Made by a program: the position numbers and the translations under genes. The notes beneath the pieces were generated by a model, which worked only from the letters and a program-made list of their open reading frames with translations, searched no databases and was not told the origin of the DNA. A stretch of 64,000 nucleotides of DNA from RGIG4708 sp045633845 (GTDB taxonomy: Bacteria; Bacillota; Clostridia; UMGS1810), in the NCBI GenBank assembly GCA_045633845.1, contig JAZQZC010000036.1, positions 12,719 through 76,718 on the forward strand, read 5' to 3'. This document shows positions 33,797 to 41,786 of this stretch, one piece after another. Position 1 is the first letter of the stretch. Every line of letters starts with the position of its first letter.

Positions 33797-34780
33797 ATGT
33801 ATATCGGAAACGTAAAACTAAATAACAATATATTTCTTGCACCAATGGCTGGTATTACCGATTTGCCTTTTCGACTTATGTGCAAAAAATATGGGGCAGG
33901 GCTTGTGTTTACCGAAATGGTAAGCTCCAAGGCTATGTTTTACGATGACAAAAAAACAATGAGCCTGATTGAAACAAACGAGCAGGAAAAGCCCTTTGCC
34001 GTTCAGATTTTTGGCAGTGACCCCGATATAATGGCAAAAACTGCCTACAAGGCACTGTCTACAGGGGCGTCAATAATAGATATAAATATGGGCTGCCCTG
34101 CACCAAAGGTTGCCAACAACGGCGACGGCAGCGCACTGCTTGAGCAGCCGCAGCTTATCGGTAAAATTGTAAAAAGCGTGTCGTCGGCGGTGGATGTACC
34201 TGTAAGTTGCAAAATTCGCAGCGGCTTTAAACAGATTGCCGATGTTGAATACATTGCCAAAACCATTGAGCAAAATGGAGCGGCGGCAATAACAGTGCAC
34301 CCACGCACACGTGAAATGTACTATTCGGGCACTGCAGACCGCAGTATAATAAAGCTTGTAAAACAAAGTGTGTCAATCCCTGTTATAGGCAACGGCGACA
34401 TTTTTGATGCTAAAAGTGCAAAGGATATGATAGATTATACAGGTTGTGACGCCGTAATGGTTGCCCGCGGTGCACAAGGCAATCCTTTTATATTCAGGCA
34501 GATAAACGAGCTTTTTCAAAATGGCAGGGTAGAGTATTACCCGTCAAACAGCCAAAAATTAGACGTTATGTGTGAGCATATAGATATGCTTGTAAAGCTC
34601 AAGGGCGAATACATCGGCGTTCGTGAGGCACGCAAGCACATTGCATGGTACATCAAGGGTATGAAGGACAGCGCCAAAATGCGTGAAAGCGTGTGCAGAA
34701 TTTGCACATATGATGAACTGAAAAACAAAATAAAAGAGTATCGTGAAATGATAAAAAACGAGGGATCTGTAGCAAAATGA
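33797..34780 (+). CDS. dusB: tRNA-dihydrouridine synthase DusB
   Basis: 327-aa flavin enzyme reducing uridines in the tRNA D-loop. Signature APMAGITDLPFR near the start, the catalytic Cys in DINMGCPAPKV, KIRSGF, HPRTREMYYSGTADR and GNGDIFDAKSA. The ATG directly follows the nrdR terminator and I see no Shine-Dalgarno sequence, so initiation may be leaderless or inefficient. Confidence 0.95.
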   Translation: MYIGNVKLNNNIFLAPMAGITDLPFRLMCKKYGAGLVFTEMVSSKAMFYDDKKTMSLIETNEQEKPFAVQIFGSDPDIMAKTAYKALSTGASIIDINMGCPAPKVANNGDGSALLEQPQLIGKIVKSVSSAVDVPVSCKIRSGFKQIADVEYIAKTIEQNGAAAITVHPRTREMYYSGTADRSIIKLVKQSVSIPVIGNGDIFDAKSAKDMIDYTGCDAVMVARGAQGNPFIFRQINELFQNGRVEYYPSNSQKLDVMCEHIDMLVKLKGEYIGVREARKHIAWYIKGMKDSAKMRESVCRICTYDELKNKIKEYREMIKNEGSVAK

Positions 34781-34786
34781 TTTTTT

Positions 34787-34813
34787 CGGGACGTCCAGGA
34801 GGCCGTCCCCTAC
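34787..34813 (-). repeat. Short dispersed palindrome GTAGGGG...CCCG, copy 2
   Basis: Minus strand: GTAGGGGACGGCC, a short loop, then GGACGTCCCG. It shares the outer frame with 6918-6944 while the stem interior differs, as expected for a family constrained by pairing rather than exact sequence. Confidence 0.5.
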
Positions 34814-34830
34814 ATATATTGCAGGTGACA

Positions 34831-35006
34831 GGGGGATGTTCGCATGACAACGGGGACATTCCTCGCAAGAGGTGCATAGGTGACAGTGGGGAAGTTCCTT
34901 TGCAAAAGGTGCGTCCCCATCTGTCACCGATTAATTTTTTGCCATTTGTTCGCACAACAAACGGGGACGCACCTTCTGCGAAGGAACTTCCCCCACTGTC
35001 CCTTAC
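34831..35006. repeat. REP-like GTGACAG palindrome cluster 2
   Basis: Starts with GTGACAGGGGGATGTTCGCA, includes an exact copy (34880-34927) of the 48-bp unit at 20514-20561, and closes with an incomplete inverted unit around 34948-35001. It fills the gap between the convergent dusB and gatD genes and ends at the gatD stop codon. The short frames crossing it are repeat translations, not genes. Confidence 0.8.
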
Positions 35007-35707
35007 GGCATTGGCTCCCTATTAACTATATATTCGTTTGCTTTTGTTTCAAATTCGTCATCCAAAGGCAAAAGCTCAATATCCTCGCCGTATTTTTTTG
35101 TAAGGGCACATTTTATTATATAATCTGCAATTTCGGGGTTTTTGGGAAGCAGCGGGCCATACACATAAGTGCCTATAAGGTTGTTGTATATAATTCCTTC
35201 GCTTTGGTTTGACGGAAAAATCATATTGCCAAGAGTGTTATAGCCATCTGTATTTGTACTGCGGCTTTTGTTAATAAAACCGGTTATTTTTGTTTTAAAC
35301 AAATTGCTTTCGATTATTACGTCACTTGTTATTTTTTGACATTTGGTGGTTGTTGTATTCAAAATACCAATACCTTGTATTGCTTTTTCGCCAATTTCGC
35401 AATTTGTTCCAAGCATTTCGTAGCCGCTGCATATTGCAAGCACACATCCGTTTTTCTCTATATAATTTTTTAGCTCCTCTTTTTGCTCTGCAAGTCTTTG
35501 GCAAATGTCCTCCCAGTCTTTGTCAGAGCCACCGCCTATATACAAAATATCGGTATTTTCAAAATCTATTTTGTCGTCGCCGTAGTACTCTGTTACCTTT
35601 GATTCAATTTCTCTTTTTTTGAGTCGGTAGGTTAGAGCCATAATGTTGCCTTTGTCACCATAAAGGTTGAGTACATCGGGATATAAATGTGCAATTGTAA
35701 TTTCCAT
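35003..35707 (-). CDS. gatD: Lipid II glutaminyl amidotransferase subunit GatD
   Basis: 234-aa class I glutamine amidotransferase (CobB/CobQ-like). Nucleophile Cys in VLAICSGYEMLG and a His-containing TYVYGPLLPKNP-type region are recognisable, as is the LYPDVLNLYGDKGNIMAL opening typical of GatD. It supplies ammonia to MurT to convert D-iGlu to D-iGln in lipid II. Its start lies 3 bp after the murT stop; its own stop abuts a repeat cluster. Confidence 0.92.
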   Translation of the reverse strand: MEITIAHLYPDVLNLYGDKGNIMALTYRLKKREIESKVTEYYGDDKIDFENTDILYIGGGSDKDWEDICQRLAEQKEELKNYIEKNGCVLAICSGYEMLGTNCEIGEKAIQGIGILNTTTTKCQKITSDVIIESNLFKTKITGFINKSRSTNTDGYNTLGNMIFPSNQSEGIIYNNLIGTYVYGPLLPKNPEIADYIIKCALTKKYGEDIELLPLDDEFETKANEYIVNREPMP

Positions 35708-35710
35708 TGT

Positions 35711-37075
35711 TTACTCCTCCTTTTGTTCAAGTGATTTGAGTACCTGTTGCGTTTTAAAAAGCTCTGTATAGTTAACAAGCACATAGCATACTTCGCCGCT
35801 TTGGGCTATAAGCTGCTTTAAGGTTTGTTCGTTGTTTTCTTTTGCCTGCACATCTTCAAAGCCTGCATATTTGAGCCGCAGTGCCAAATCGTATTTTCGC
35901 ATACCGCCTGCAACAATTGTATTTACGTTTGCTTTTGTTAAGTTTTCCACGTCCATATCCCACATCCACGAAATATCGCATCCGTCAGAGGGGTTGTCGT
36001 TTATTGCAATAATCACATCCTTGCTCCGCTTGTCAGATGCAAGTGTTGCTATTGCCTGATTAAAGCCTGCAGGGTTTTTTGAAAGGTTGAGAATAACTGT
36101 TTTTCCGCCGATTGTAAATGCTTCCATTCTGCCAATTTGCGGCTTGTAATTGTTGTATACTTCGTTTATGCTGTGGGTAGGCAGATTTGCGCTTTCGTAT
36201 GCACAAAAGGATGCCAGTACATTATATATGTTGTAAAAACCGCGGTAATTGAGTGAAAGGTTTAATGCTGTGCCTCTGTAATTTACATCAAAGGACATTC
36301 CGTTTTTGAGATTGATATTCACTGCGCCGTAATCGCAGTCAGGACGCTTAAAATCACATTTAGGACATTCAAAGCTGCCGAGCTGACTGTAATGATAGTA
36401 GTTGTATTTAAGCTCTGCTCCGCATTTTGGGCAATTTCTGCCTTCTCTTGTTTCGGCAATATTGTTGCTGCTGCAATCCTGGTCAATTCCGTAGTAAAGG
36501 CACTTTCTGTCTTTTCCGAGCTGCACGCACAAGGGGTCGTCGGCGTTGAGTATCAGTGTTGTGTCGGGCACTTTTTGGATTGCCTCATCAAGCAATGCGG
36601 CTGTCATTTCTGTTTCGCCGTAGCGGTCCATCTGGTCACGGAACAGATTTGTAACAATAATTTTGTGGGGCTTAACGTGGTTTACAATGTGTCTGAGGCT
36701 CGCTTCATCACATTCTATTGCCGCATAATCACAATTGAGCCTTCCGCTGATTTTTGCTTTGCTTATAAAGCTGCACGCAACCCCGGGCAGCATATTTGCT
36801 CCCACATTGTTGCACACAACCCTGCTCCCTGCACATTCAAGCAGCTCGCAAAGCAGGTTGTTTGTTGTGGTTTTGCCGTTTGTTCCGCATACGGCAATTA
36901 TTTCGTGCTTTATCTGATCTGATAGTCTTTTGAGTATCCCAGGCGAAATTTTGAGTGCAATTGTTCCGGGGCCTGACGAGCCTTTTTTGCCCATCATTTT
37001 GCTGATGCCAATGAGTGTTTTACATGCTATTATTGCTATTGAATCTCTTATATTCACCTTAACTGCTCCTTTCAA
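35711..37075 (-). CDS. murT: Lipid II isoglutaminyl synthase subunit MurT
   Basis: 454-aa Mur-ligase-like ATPase. ATP loop CGTNGKTTTNNLL, the inserted ribbon-type zinc site CPKCGAELKYNYYHYSQLG..FECPKC unique to MurT, and the C-terminal DUF1727 region (NLSKNPAGFNQ...INDNPSDGCDISWMWDMD). Forms a heterodimer with the adjacent GatD. It shows that this wall is amidated at the second stem residue. Confidence 0.95.
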   Translation of the reverse strand: MKGAVKVNIRDSIAIIACKTLIGISKMMGKKGSSGPGTIALKISPGILKRLSDQIKHEIIAVCGTNGKTTTNNLLCELLECAGSRVVCNNVGANMLPGVACSFISKAKISGRLNCDYAAIECDEASLRHIVNHVKPHKIIVTNLFRDQMDRYGETEMTAALLDEAIQKVPDTTLILNADDPLCVQLGKDRKCLYYGIDQDCSSNNIAETREGRNCPKCGAELKYNYYHYSQLGSFECPKCDFKRPDCDYGAVNINLKNGMSFDVNYRGTALNLSLNYRGFYNIYNVLASFCAYESANLPTHSINEVYNNYKPQIGRMEAFTIGGKTVILNLSKNPAGFNQAIATLASDKRSKDVIIAINDNPSDGCDISWMWDMDVENLTKANVNTIVAGGMRKYDLALRLKYAGFEDVQAKENNEQTLKQLIAQSGEVCYVLVNYTELFKTQQVLKSLEQKEE

Positions 37076-37078
37076 ATA

Positions 37079-38089
37079 TTACAGCTTTAATTTAAGGTCG
37101 TTTGGTTTTATCCAGTTAATCTTTTTAAGTATTGCCGAAAACAGCGGTGTAAGTATTGCCGGGAGCACAAAGCAAACCAAAAGCATACCCACAAGCTTAA
37201 ATGTGTTAAAGCCTGCATCGGTCATAAGTCCTATCGGGCCTACAAGACCGCAGGTGCCCATACCCGAAGCTATTGCAACAGGGTTTTCAAGCTTAAAGAG
37301 TATTGTTGATATGGGGCCTGTAATTGCACTTGTAAGTATGGAGGGAATCCATATTCGCGGGTTTTTCATTATGTTGCCCATCTGCAGCATACTTGTGCCC
37401 AGGCCCTGAGCAACAAGGCCGCCAAAGCCGTTTTCTTTAAAGCTCATAAATGCAAAGCCCACCATCTGCGCACAGCAGCCTGCTGTTGCCGCGCCGCCTG
37501 CAAGGCCCACAAGCCCGAGGGATGCACAAATTGCAGCAGAGCTTATGGGCAGTGTGAGGCATATGCCCACAACAACCGAAACAAGCATACCCATCCAAAA
37601 TGGCTCAAGCTCAATACAGGTCATAATAAAGCTGCCGAATGCTGCCATAACAGACGAAACAGCAGGGCTTACAAACATAGCCATTGCAGTACCTGCCGCA
37701 ATTGTAACGGTGGGGGTTACAAGTATGTCTATTTTTGTCTCTTTACTAACTATTTTACCAAGCTCGCATGCAACAACAACTGCCACAAATGTACCCATAG
37801 GCCCACCAAGAGTGTTTGAAGCAAAGCCCACTGCGCAAAGGGAGAGCAGCACAAGGTTTGGTGCGTTCATTGCACTGCCTATTGCCACCGCCATTGCAGG
37901 GCCTGTTGCAGATGTTGCATATTCCTTCATTGTGGCAAAAAATTCTATACCTGTTTTGTCATACACAGTGCCGAATATTGTGCCGATAAGTAATGATGCA
38001 AAAAGACCGAGCGCCATTGCTCCCAGTGCATCAATAAAATATGCCTTGAATGTAATGTTGATGTTTTTGCGTTTTAAAAAGTTTTTCAT
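37079..38089 (-). CDS. PTS EIIC-like membrane protein (PTS_EIIC_2 family)
   Basis: 336-aa hydrophobic protein with about ten TM helices and many GxxG/AxxG stretches (GAMALGLFASLLIGTIFG; GPAMAVAIGSAMNAPNLVLLSLCAVGFASNTLGGPMG). This matches the single-component IIC-like family PF13303, whose substrate is unknown; no IIA or IIB partner is nearby. It begins 18 bp from a family A element, so its 5' leader is element-derived. murT follows 3 bp after its stop, suggesting one transcript. Confidence 0.75.
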   Translation of the reverse strand: MKNFLKRKNINITFKAYFIDALGAMALGLFASLLIGTIFGTVYDKTGIEFFATMKEYATSATGPAMAVAIGSAMNAPNLVLLSLCAVGFASNTLGGPMGTFVAVVVACELGKIVSKETKIDILVTPTVTIAAGTAMAMFVSPAVSSVMAAFGSFIMTCIELEPFWMGMLVSVVVGICLTLPISSAAICASLGLVGLAGGAATAGCCAQMVGFAFMSFKENGFGGLVAQGLGTSMLQMGNIMKNPRIWIPSILTSAITGPISTILFKLENPVAIASGMGTCGLVGPIGLMTDAGFNTFKLVGMLLVCFVLPAILTPLFSAILKKINWIKPNDLKLKL

Positions 38090-38106
38090 TTGTTATCATT
38101 CCTTTG

Positions 38107-38384
38107 CAGTGTGACAGGACTCGAACCAACATTGGTTTCACATGAATAATTTACCTGAAACTTCAGTAAATTCCTTGAAAATACGCAAGTATTCCCTTCG
38201 AAATTTACCTTGTTTCAGAAAAATTATTCTATGTGAAACTGCTTTGCACCTGCCATCTTGAAATTTTTGTTAAGATTTCAGTGCGACAGGTTGCAGGCGG
38301 GCTGACGCCCGTCAAAACCGACAATCTGAAAGATTACAAAAATTTCAGATGTCAGGCAGTGATAGTTCGAGTCCTGACACACTA
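38107..38384 (-). mobile_element. Family A structured MITE, copy 2 (reverse orientation)
   Basis: Termini AGTGTGACAGGACTCGAACC and, on the right, GTTCGAGTCCTGACACACT. Same two-hairpin architecture as the copy at 16236 but inverted. The hairpin arms GAATAATTT (38144-38152) and AAATTATTC (38221-38229) are both changed relative to the other copies yet still complementary. It lies 18 bp ahead of the PTS-like gene start. The TA flank is present on the right only. Confidence 0.85.
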
Positions 38385-38494
38385 TATTAATATTATTCTA
38401 TACCAAATTTAAAAAAAGTTCAACAGTTTAAAGTGTATTTTATGCATAATTCGTCATTTGGTATATATTTATATAATTGAAAGGAGTTTTTTTG

Positions 38495-39442
38495 TTGAAT
38501 AAATTAATAATAGATAGCGGAACAAGACTGGTTATAGAAATAAAAAACAACAATATTATATGTGATGACGGCAAACACGAGCAGCTTTTGTCAGACCAAT
38601 TGTATAATGATTTAGACGGCTATGTGACCGATAGCGGAATTACCGAAATATTTGCTTCAGGCGATACATATGTTACGAGATTTACATATAACGGAGTATG
38701 GCACAAAACAGATGTTGTAAGCAACGCTGCGGGCAGCGGCAAAATAAAAGGTGTTAAAGCTCTGACGGTTGGTTTGTATAAAAACCTGTTTTACAGCGTG
38801 TACAAAAATGGCAAAAATATTCTTGTGCATCATATTATGGGCAGTGGAATAGACAAAGTATCTGCTGTGGATTACCTTGGCAGCCGCTGCAGATATACTG
38901 TGTTTTGCGATGGTAACGACAATATAAATATATGGTATGTTAATGAGACAGAAGAGCTTTGCAGCGCTAAATATATATGGTCGCAAAAAAAGTACTCACA
39001 AAAGGAGCTGCATGCCCAAAATGTGCTTAATTTGTGCGTGGTGCCGTGCAAATCGGGTGATACATACATTGCCGTTGTACAAAAAAACAAAGGCTACAAC
39101 GAGGTGTGCTTTAAGTCAAAATCAGACGAAAATTTTGCAATGCTTGGCTTTGGCGTGGATTTTAATTGTGATGTGGCGGTTGTAAGTACTGAGGGGGCAG
39201 TTTATGTGCAGTGGATAGACTCAAAGGGCTGCGCAGAGAGCGTAAGCTATGACGGTGGCAAAACCTTTGGGCGCCCCAGTGATGTACACAATATAAAATC
39301 TGCTCTATGCAAAATGTGTGCATACCGATGCGTGCAAAATTATAATGTAAAAACAGTTGATTTGTGCGTATCGGGCGGCAAAAAGCTCTTACACGAAAGT
39401 GCAATTATAGAATTATTAAAAAAGGAGACAGAAAATGAATAA
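38495..39442 (+). CDS. Unknown protein with a possible Asp-box beta-propeller
   Basis: 315 aa, no signal peptide or TM helix. The TTG at 38495 is preferred because AAAGGAG (38480-38486) sits 8 bp upstream; a neighbouring TTG at 38492 is also possible. The sequence alternates short beta-like strands throughout, and one segment, SYDGGKTFG, fits the Asp-box (SxDxGxTF) of sialidase-like propellers. About a dozen Cys residues are spread over the protein. It overlaps the next gene by 8 bp, so the two products probably act together. I do not recognise a family; a role in sporulation or surface structure is only a guess. Confidence 0.7.
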   Translation: MNKLIIDSGTRLVIEIKNNNIICDDGKHEQLLSDQLYNDLDGYVTDSGITEIFASGDTYVTRFTYNGVWHKTDVVSNAAGSGKIKGVKALTVGLYKNLFYSVYKNGKNILVHHIMGSGIDKVSAVDYLGSRCRYTVFCDGNDNINIWYVNETEELCSAKYIWSQKKYSQKELHAQNVLNLCVVPCKSGDTYIAVVQKNKGYNEVCFKSKSDENFAMLGFGVDFNCDVAVVSTEGAVYVQWIDSKGCAESVSYDGGKTFGRPSDVHNIKSALCKMCAYRCVQNYNVKTVDLCVSGGKKLLHESAIIELLKKETENE

Positions 39443-40034
39443 TTATGTAAGATTTTTTAATGCAGATTGTCAGGGCAGAAACATTTCGTTTTATATCAAT
39501 GACGATATGGGTGCCGAAAATATTGAGTTTGGCAGCTTTAGCAGATACATACAAATAAACGGCAATCAGGCAACCTTTGGTATGTCCTGCCTCGATTGCA
39601 AAATAGGTGACTGCGGCACCCTCACTCTTAACTTTGACAGCTCCTCCGTTTATACTGTTGCGGCAGTGTGCATAGGCGGAGAGGTTTGCCTTTACGGCAT
39701 AAGAGAAATGTTTGGCGAGCCCAACCGCGCAAGCGCAAACTTAAGGGTGTGCAACTTAAGCCCCGATATATCGGAGGATGATTTGTATGCAAACCGATAC
39801 AAAATAATAGGGGATATAGACTATCTTGAAGTAAGCAAGTATATCAAAATGATTCCCGATACATACGACTTTACAATAAAAGACGATAAGGAAATTAAAT
39901 TCAACATAGGCAAGCAGACGCTCAAAAACGGAAAGTACAATACATTTTATATTATAGGCAAGCTCAAAGCAAAGCCCGAAATGAGATGCATTGTATCAAC
40001 AGATGCAATGAGCTACGAGGGCGACGCACTGTAA
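39435..40034 (+). CDS. Unknown protein, DUF4397-like
   Basis: 199-aa soluble protein with AAAAAAGGAGA before its ATG. The opening MNNYVRFFNADCQGRNISFYIND followed by FGSFSRYIQINGN resembles the start of DUF4397 domains (YVRxxHAsPdAPxVDVYxN..FGxxSxY), a beta-sandwich seen in surface and spore-associated proteins; the similarity is by eye. Its other half has no recognised motif. It is translationally coupled to the upstream propeller-like gene and ends before a repeat cluster. Confidence 0.65.
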   Translation: MNNYVRFFNADCQGRNISFYINDDMGAENIEFGSFSRYIQINGNQATFGMSCLDCKIGDCGTLTLNFDSSSVYTVAAVCIGGEVCLYGIREMFGEPNRASANLRVCNLSPDISEDDLYANRYKIIGDIDYLEVSKYIKMIPDTYDFTIKDDKEIKFNIGKQTLKNGKYNTFYIIGKLKAKPEMRCIVSTDAMSYEGDAL

Positions 40035-40061
40035 TTTAAAATATGCCAAACGGCAATGCTC

Positions 40062-40334
40062 GTGACAGTTGGGGATGTTCGCATGACAACGGGGACATTG
40101 CTCGCAAGAGGTGTGTCCTCGCTTGTTGTGCGAACAGATAAAAACTAACCAGCGACAGACGGGGACGCACCTTTTGCAAAGGAATATCCCCATTTGTCAC
40201 TTTTGCACAAAAGAGCTCGGTGGGGGATATTCGTCCGCAGGACGTGTGTCCCCGCATCCGGGCGACCGCAAGTGACAGTAGACAGACGGGGACGCACCTT
40301 TTGCAAAGGAACATCCCCGTCTGTCTACTGTCAC
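40062..40334. repeat. REP-like GTGACAG palindrome cluster 3
   Basis: Several units: an inverted GTTCGCA...TGCGAAC unit (about 40078-40135), a GACAGACGGGGA unit with CCTTTTGCAAAGG core (40154-40199), a more diverged unit (40217-40262), and at 40271-40334 a 64-bp palindrome whose two 21-bp arms are perfectly complementary. Lies between the DUF4397-like gene and the infC promoter. Confidence 0.85.
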
Positions 40335-40364
40335 CCAAAAATATCAAAAAGTTTAAAAAAGGTA

Positions 40365-40393
40365 TTGACAAACCAAATTTCGGGTGATATAAT
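40365..40393 (+). promoter_or_regulatory. Sigma-A promoter of infC-rpmI-rplT
   Basis: Consensus TTGACA (40365-40370), 17-bp spacer, consensus TATAAT (40388-40393) with extended TGA before it. Confidence 0.95.
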
Positions 40394-40398
40394 ACTCA

Positions 40399-40505
40399 AG
40401 GAAAGTAAAGCAGAAGTCCACTTCTCACCTGCGGATTTGGTATGTCCGTATGGTTAATACATTTGTTTTATGTGTATAAGTGGGTGGATTTCGCCCACTT
40501 TTTTT
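40399..40505 (+). promoter_or_regulatory. L20-type ribosomal leader with attenuator ahead of infC
   Basis: The leader opens with AGAAGT/ACTTCT followed by TCACC, as in many Bacillota infC leaders, then a TGCGGA/TCCGTA stem and an intrinsic terminator AAGTGGG/CCCACTT plus T-run (40478-40505). In this class of leader, L20 binding is known to favour termination and so represses the infC-rpmI-rplT operon. The sequence-structure match is by eye. Confidence 0.75.
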
Positions 40506-40529
40506 AATTTATTTTGGAGGTGCTTTATC

Positions 40530-41039
40530 ATCGCTATTAAAGAATGTTCAATTAATGAAGAAATCAAAGCAAAAGAAGTCAGATTAATTGGTGTTGACGG
40601 CTCACAGCTTGGTGTTATGTCTGTAAAAGAGGCTATGGCAAAAGCCGAACAAAGTAATCTCGACCTTGTGGAAATTTCGCCTCAGGCAGTTCCGCCGGTG
40701 TGCAAGATTATGGACTACGGAAAATACAGATTTGAACAGGCAAAGCGTGAAAAGGAAACTAAGAAAAATCAAAAAATTGTTAACATCAAGGAAGTTAAAA
40801 TGTCACCTTCTATTGATGTTCATGATTTTAACACCAAGGTTAATCAGGCTGCAAAGTTCTTAAAGTCGGGTGATAAAGTTAAAATTACCGTTAAGTTCAG
40901 AGGCAGAGAGCTTCATCACACAGCTCTCGGTCAGGAGCTGCTCGAGAGAGTTGCAACTGCTCTTTCGGAGGTTGGCAACGTTGAAAAGCAAGCCAAGCTC
41001 GAAGGTAGAAATATGGCAATGGTAGTTGCCCCTAAATAA
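40530..41039 (+). CDS. infC: Translation initiation factor IF-3 (AUC start)
   Basis: 169-aa factor that checks start codons and prevents premature subunit joining. Conserved INEEIKAKEVRLIGVDGSQLG, LDLVEISPQAVPPVCKIMDYGKYRFEQ and KEVKMSPSIDVHDFNTK are present. There is no ATG, GTG or TTG in frame between the attenuator and the conserved region; GGAGGTG (40516-40522) points to ATC at 40530 (or ATC at 40527). IF-3 discriminates against such codons, giving the autoregulation known for infC genes with AUU/AUC/AUA starts. Confidence 0.95.
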   Translation: MAIKECSINEEIKAKEVRLIGVDGSQLGVMSVKEAMAKAEQSNLDLVEISPQAVPPVCKIMDYGKYRFEQAKREKETKKNQKIVNIKEVKMSPSIDVHDFNTKVNQAAKFLKSGDKVKITVKFRGRELHHTALGQELLERVATALSEVGNVEKQAKLEGRNMAMVVAPK

Positions 41040-41082
41040 AATATATTTTAAATGATTTTAATTATCGGAAGGAGTGTTCGTA

Positions 41083-41280
41083 ATGCCAAAAATTAAAACC
41101 CACAGAGGTGCGGCAAAAAGATTTAAACTTACCAAAAGCGGAAAGGTTAAAATTAACCAAGCATTCAGAAGACACATTTTGACCAAAAAGTCAACTAAGA
41201 GAAAAAGAGCTTTGAGAAAGCCGGCTTATGCAGCAAGCGCAAATGTTGCTACAATCAAGAGATTAATTTTGTATAAATAA
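41083..41280 (+). CDS. rpmI: 50S ribosomal protein L35
   Basis: 65-aa basic ribosomal protein: MPKIKTHRGAAKRFKLTKSGKVK and HILTKKSTKRKRALRKPA are the L35 hallmarks. ATG at 41083 has GGAAGGAG upstream. Second gene of the IF-3 operon. Confidence 0.98.
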   Translation: MPKIKTHRGAAKRFKLTKSGKVKINQAFRRHILTKKSTKRKRALRKPAYAASANVATIKRLILYK

Positions 41281-41301
41281 GATATAGGAGGAGGCATCAG
41301 A

Positions 41302-41655
41302 ATGGCTAGAGTAAAAGGTGCATTGGCAACCAGAAAAAGACGTAAAAGAGTTTTGAAACTCGCAAAAGGATACAGAGGCGCAAAATCAAGATGTTTCAGA
41401 ACTGCTAAACAGGCAGTAATGAAATCTTTGGTATATGCTTACATCGGCAGAAAGCAGAAAAAGAGAGAATTCAGACAGCTCTGGATTACAAGAATCAGTG
41501 CTGCTGCTAAATTGAACGGCATCAACTATTCACAGTTTATGAACGGTCTCAAAAAAGCAGGCATCAATATGAACAGAAAAATGCTTTCTGAAATCGCTAT
41601 TGCAGATCCTGCTGCTTTCACCGCATTGGTTGAAAAAGCAAAGGCAGCTCTTTAA
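41302..41655 (+). CDS. rplT: 50S ribosomal protein L20
   Basis: 117 aa, standard length. MARVKGALATRKRRKRVLKLAKGYRGAKSR, then RKRREFR-like KQKKREFRQLWITRISAA and GINMNRKMLSEIA. Besides its role in 50S assembly it is the expected repressor acting on the leader at 40399-40505. Preceded by AGGAGGAG. Confidence 0.98.
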   Translation: MARVKGALATRKRRKRVLKLAKGYRGAKSRCFRTAKQAVMKSLVYAYIGRKQKKREFRQLWITRISAAAKLNGINYSQFMNGLKKAGINMNRKMLSEIAIADPAAFTALVEKAKAAL

Positions 41656-41680
41656 TAATCGAAAATTATAAAACAAATAC

Positions 41681-41716
41681 ACAAAACGTCACTGTATGAT
41701 CGCAGTGACGTTTTGT
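41681..41716 (+). terminator. Terminator after rplT
   Basis: ACAAAACGTCACTG pairs with CAGTGACGTTTTGT around an 8-base loop; the arm itself carries the T-run. Confidence 0.88.
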
Positions 41717-41721
41717 TGTTA

Positions 41722-41750
41722 TTGACTTTATGTTGGGTTTGGGCTATAAT
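41722..41750 (+). promoter_or_regulatory. Sigma-A promoter of the rRNA methyltransferase-cdaA-glmM operon
   Basis: TTGACT (41722-41727), 17-bp spacer, TATAAT (41745-41750), about 37 bp ahead of the first start codon. Confidence 0.88.
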
Positions 41751-41786
41751 TATAATGTATTATTATAATGTTTGGGAAGTATATAT

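Noticed and set aside
36392..36922. A 176-codon plus-strand frame inside murT
   Set aside because: It is antisense to intact murT motifs and has no ribosome site or known domain.
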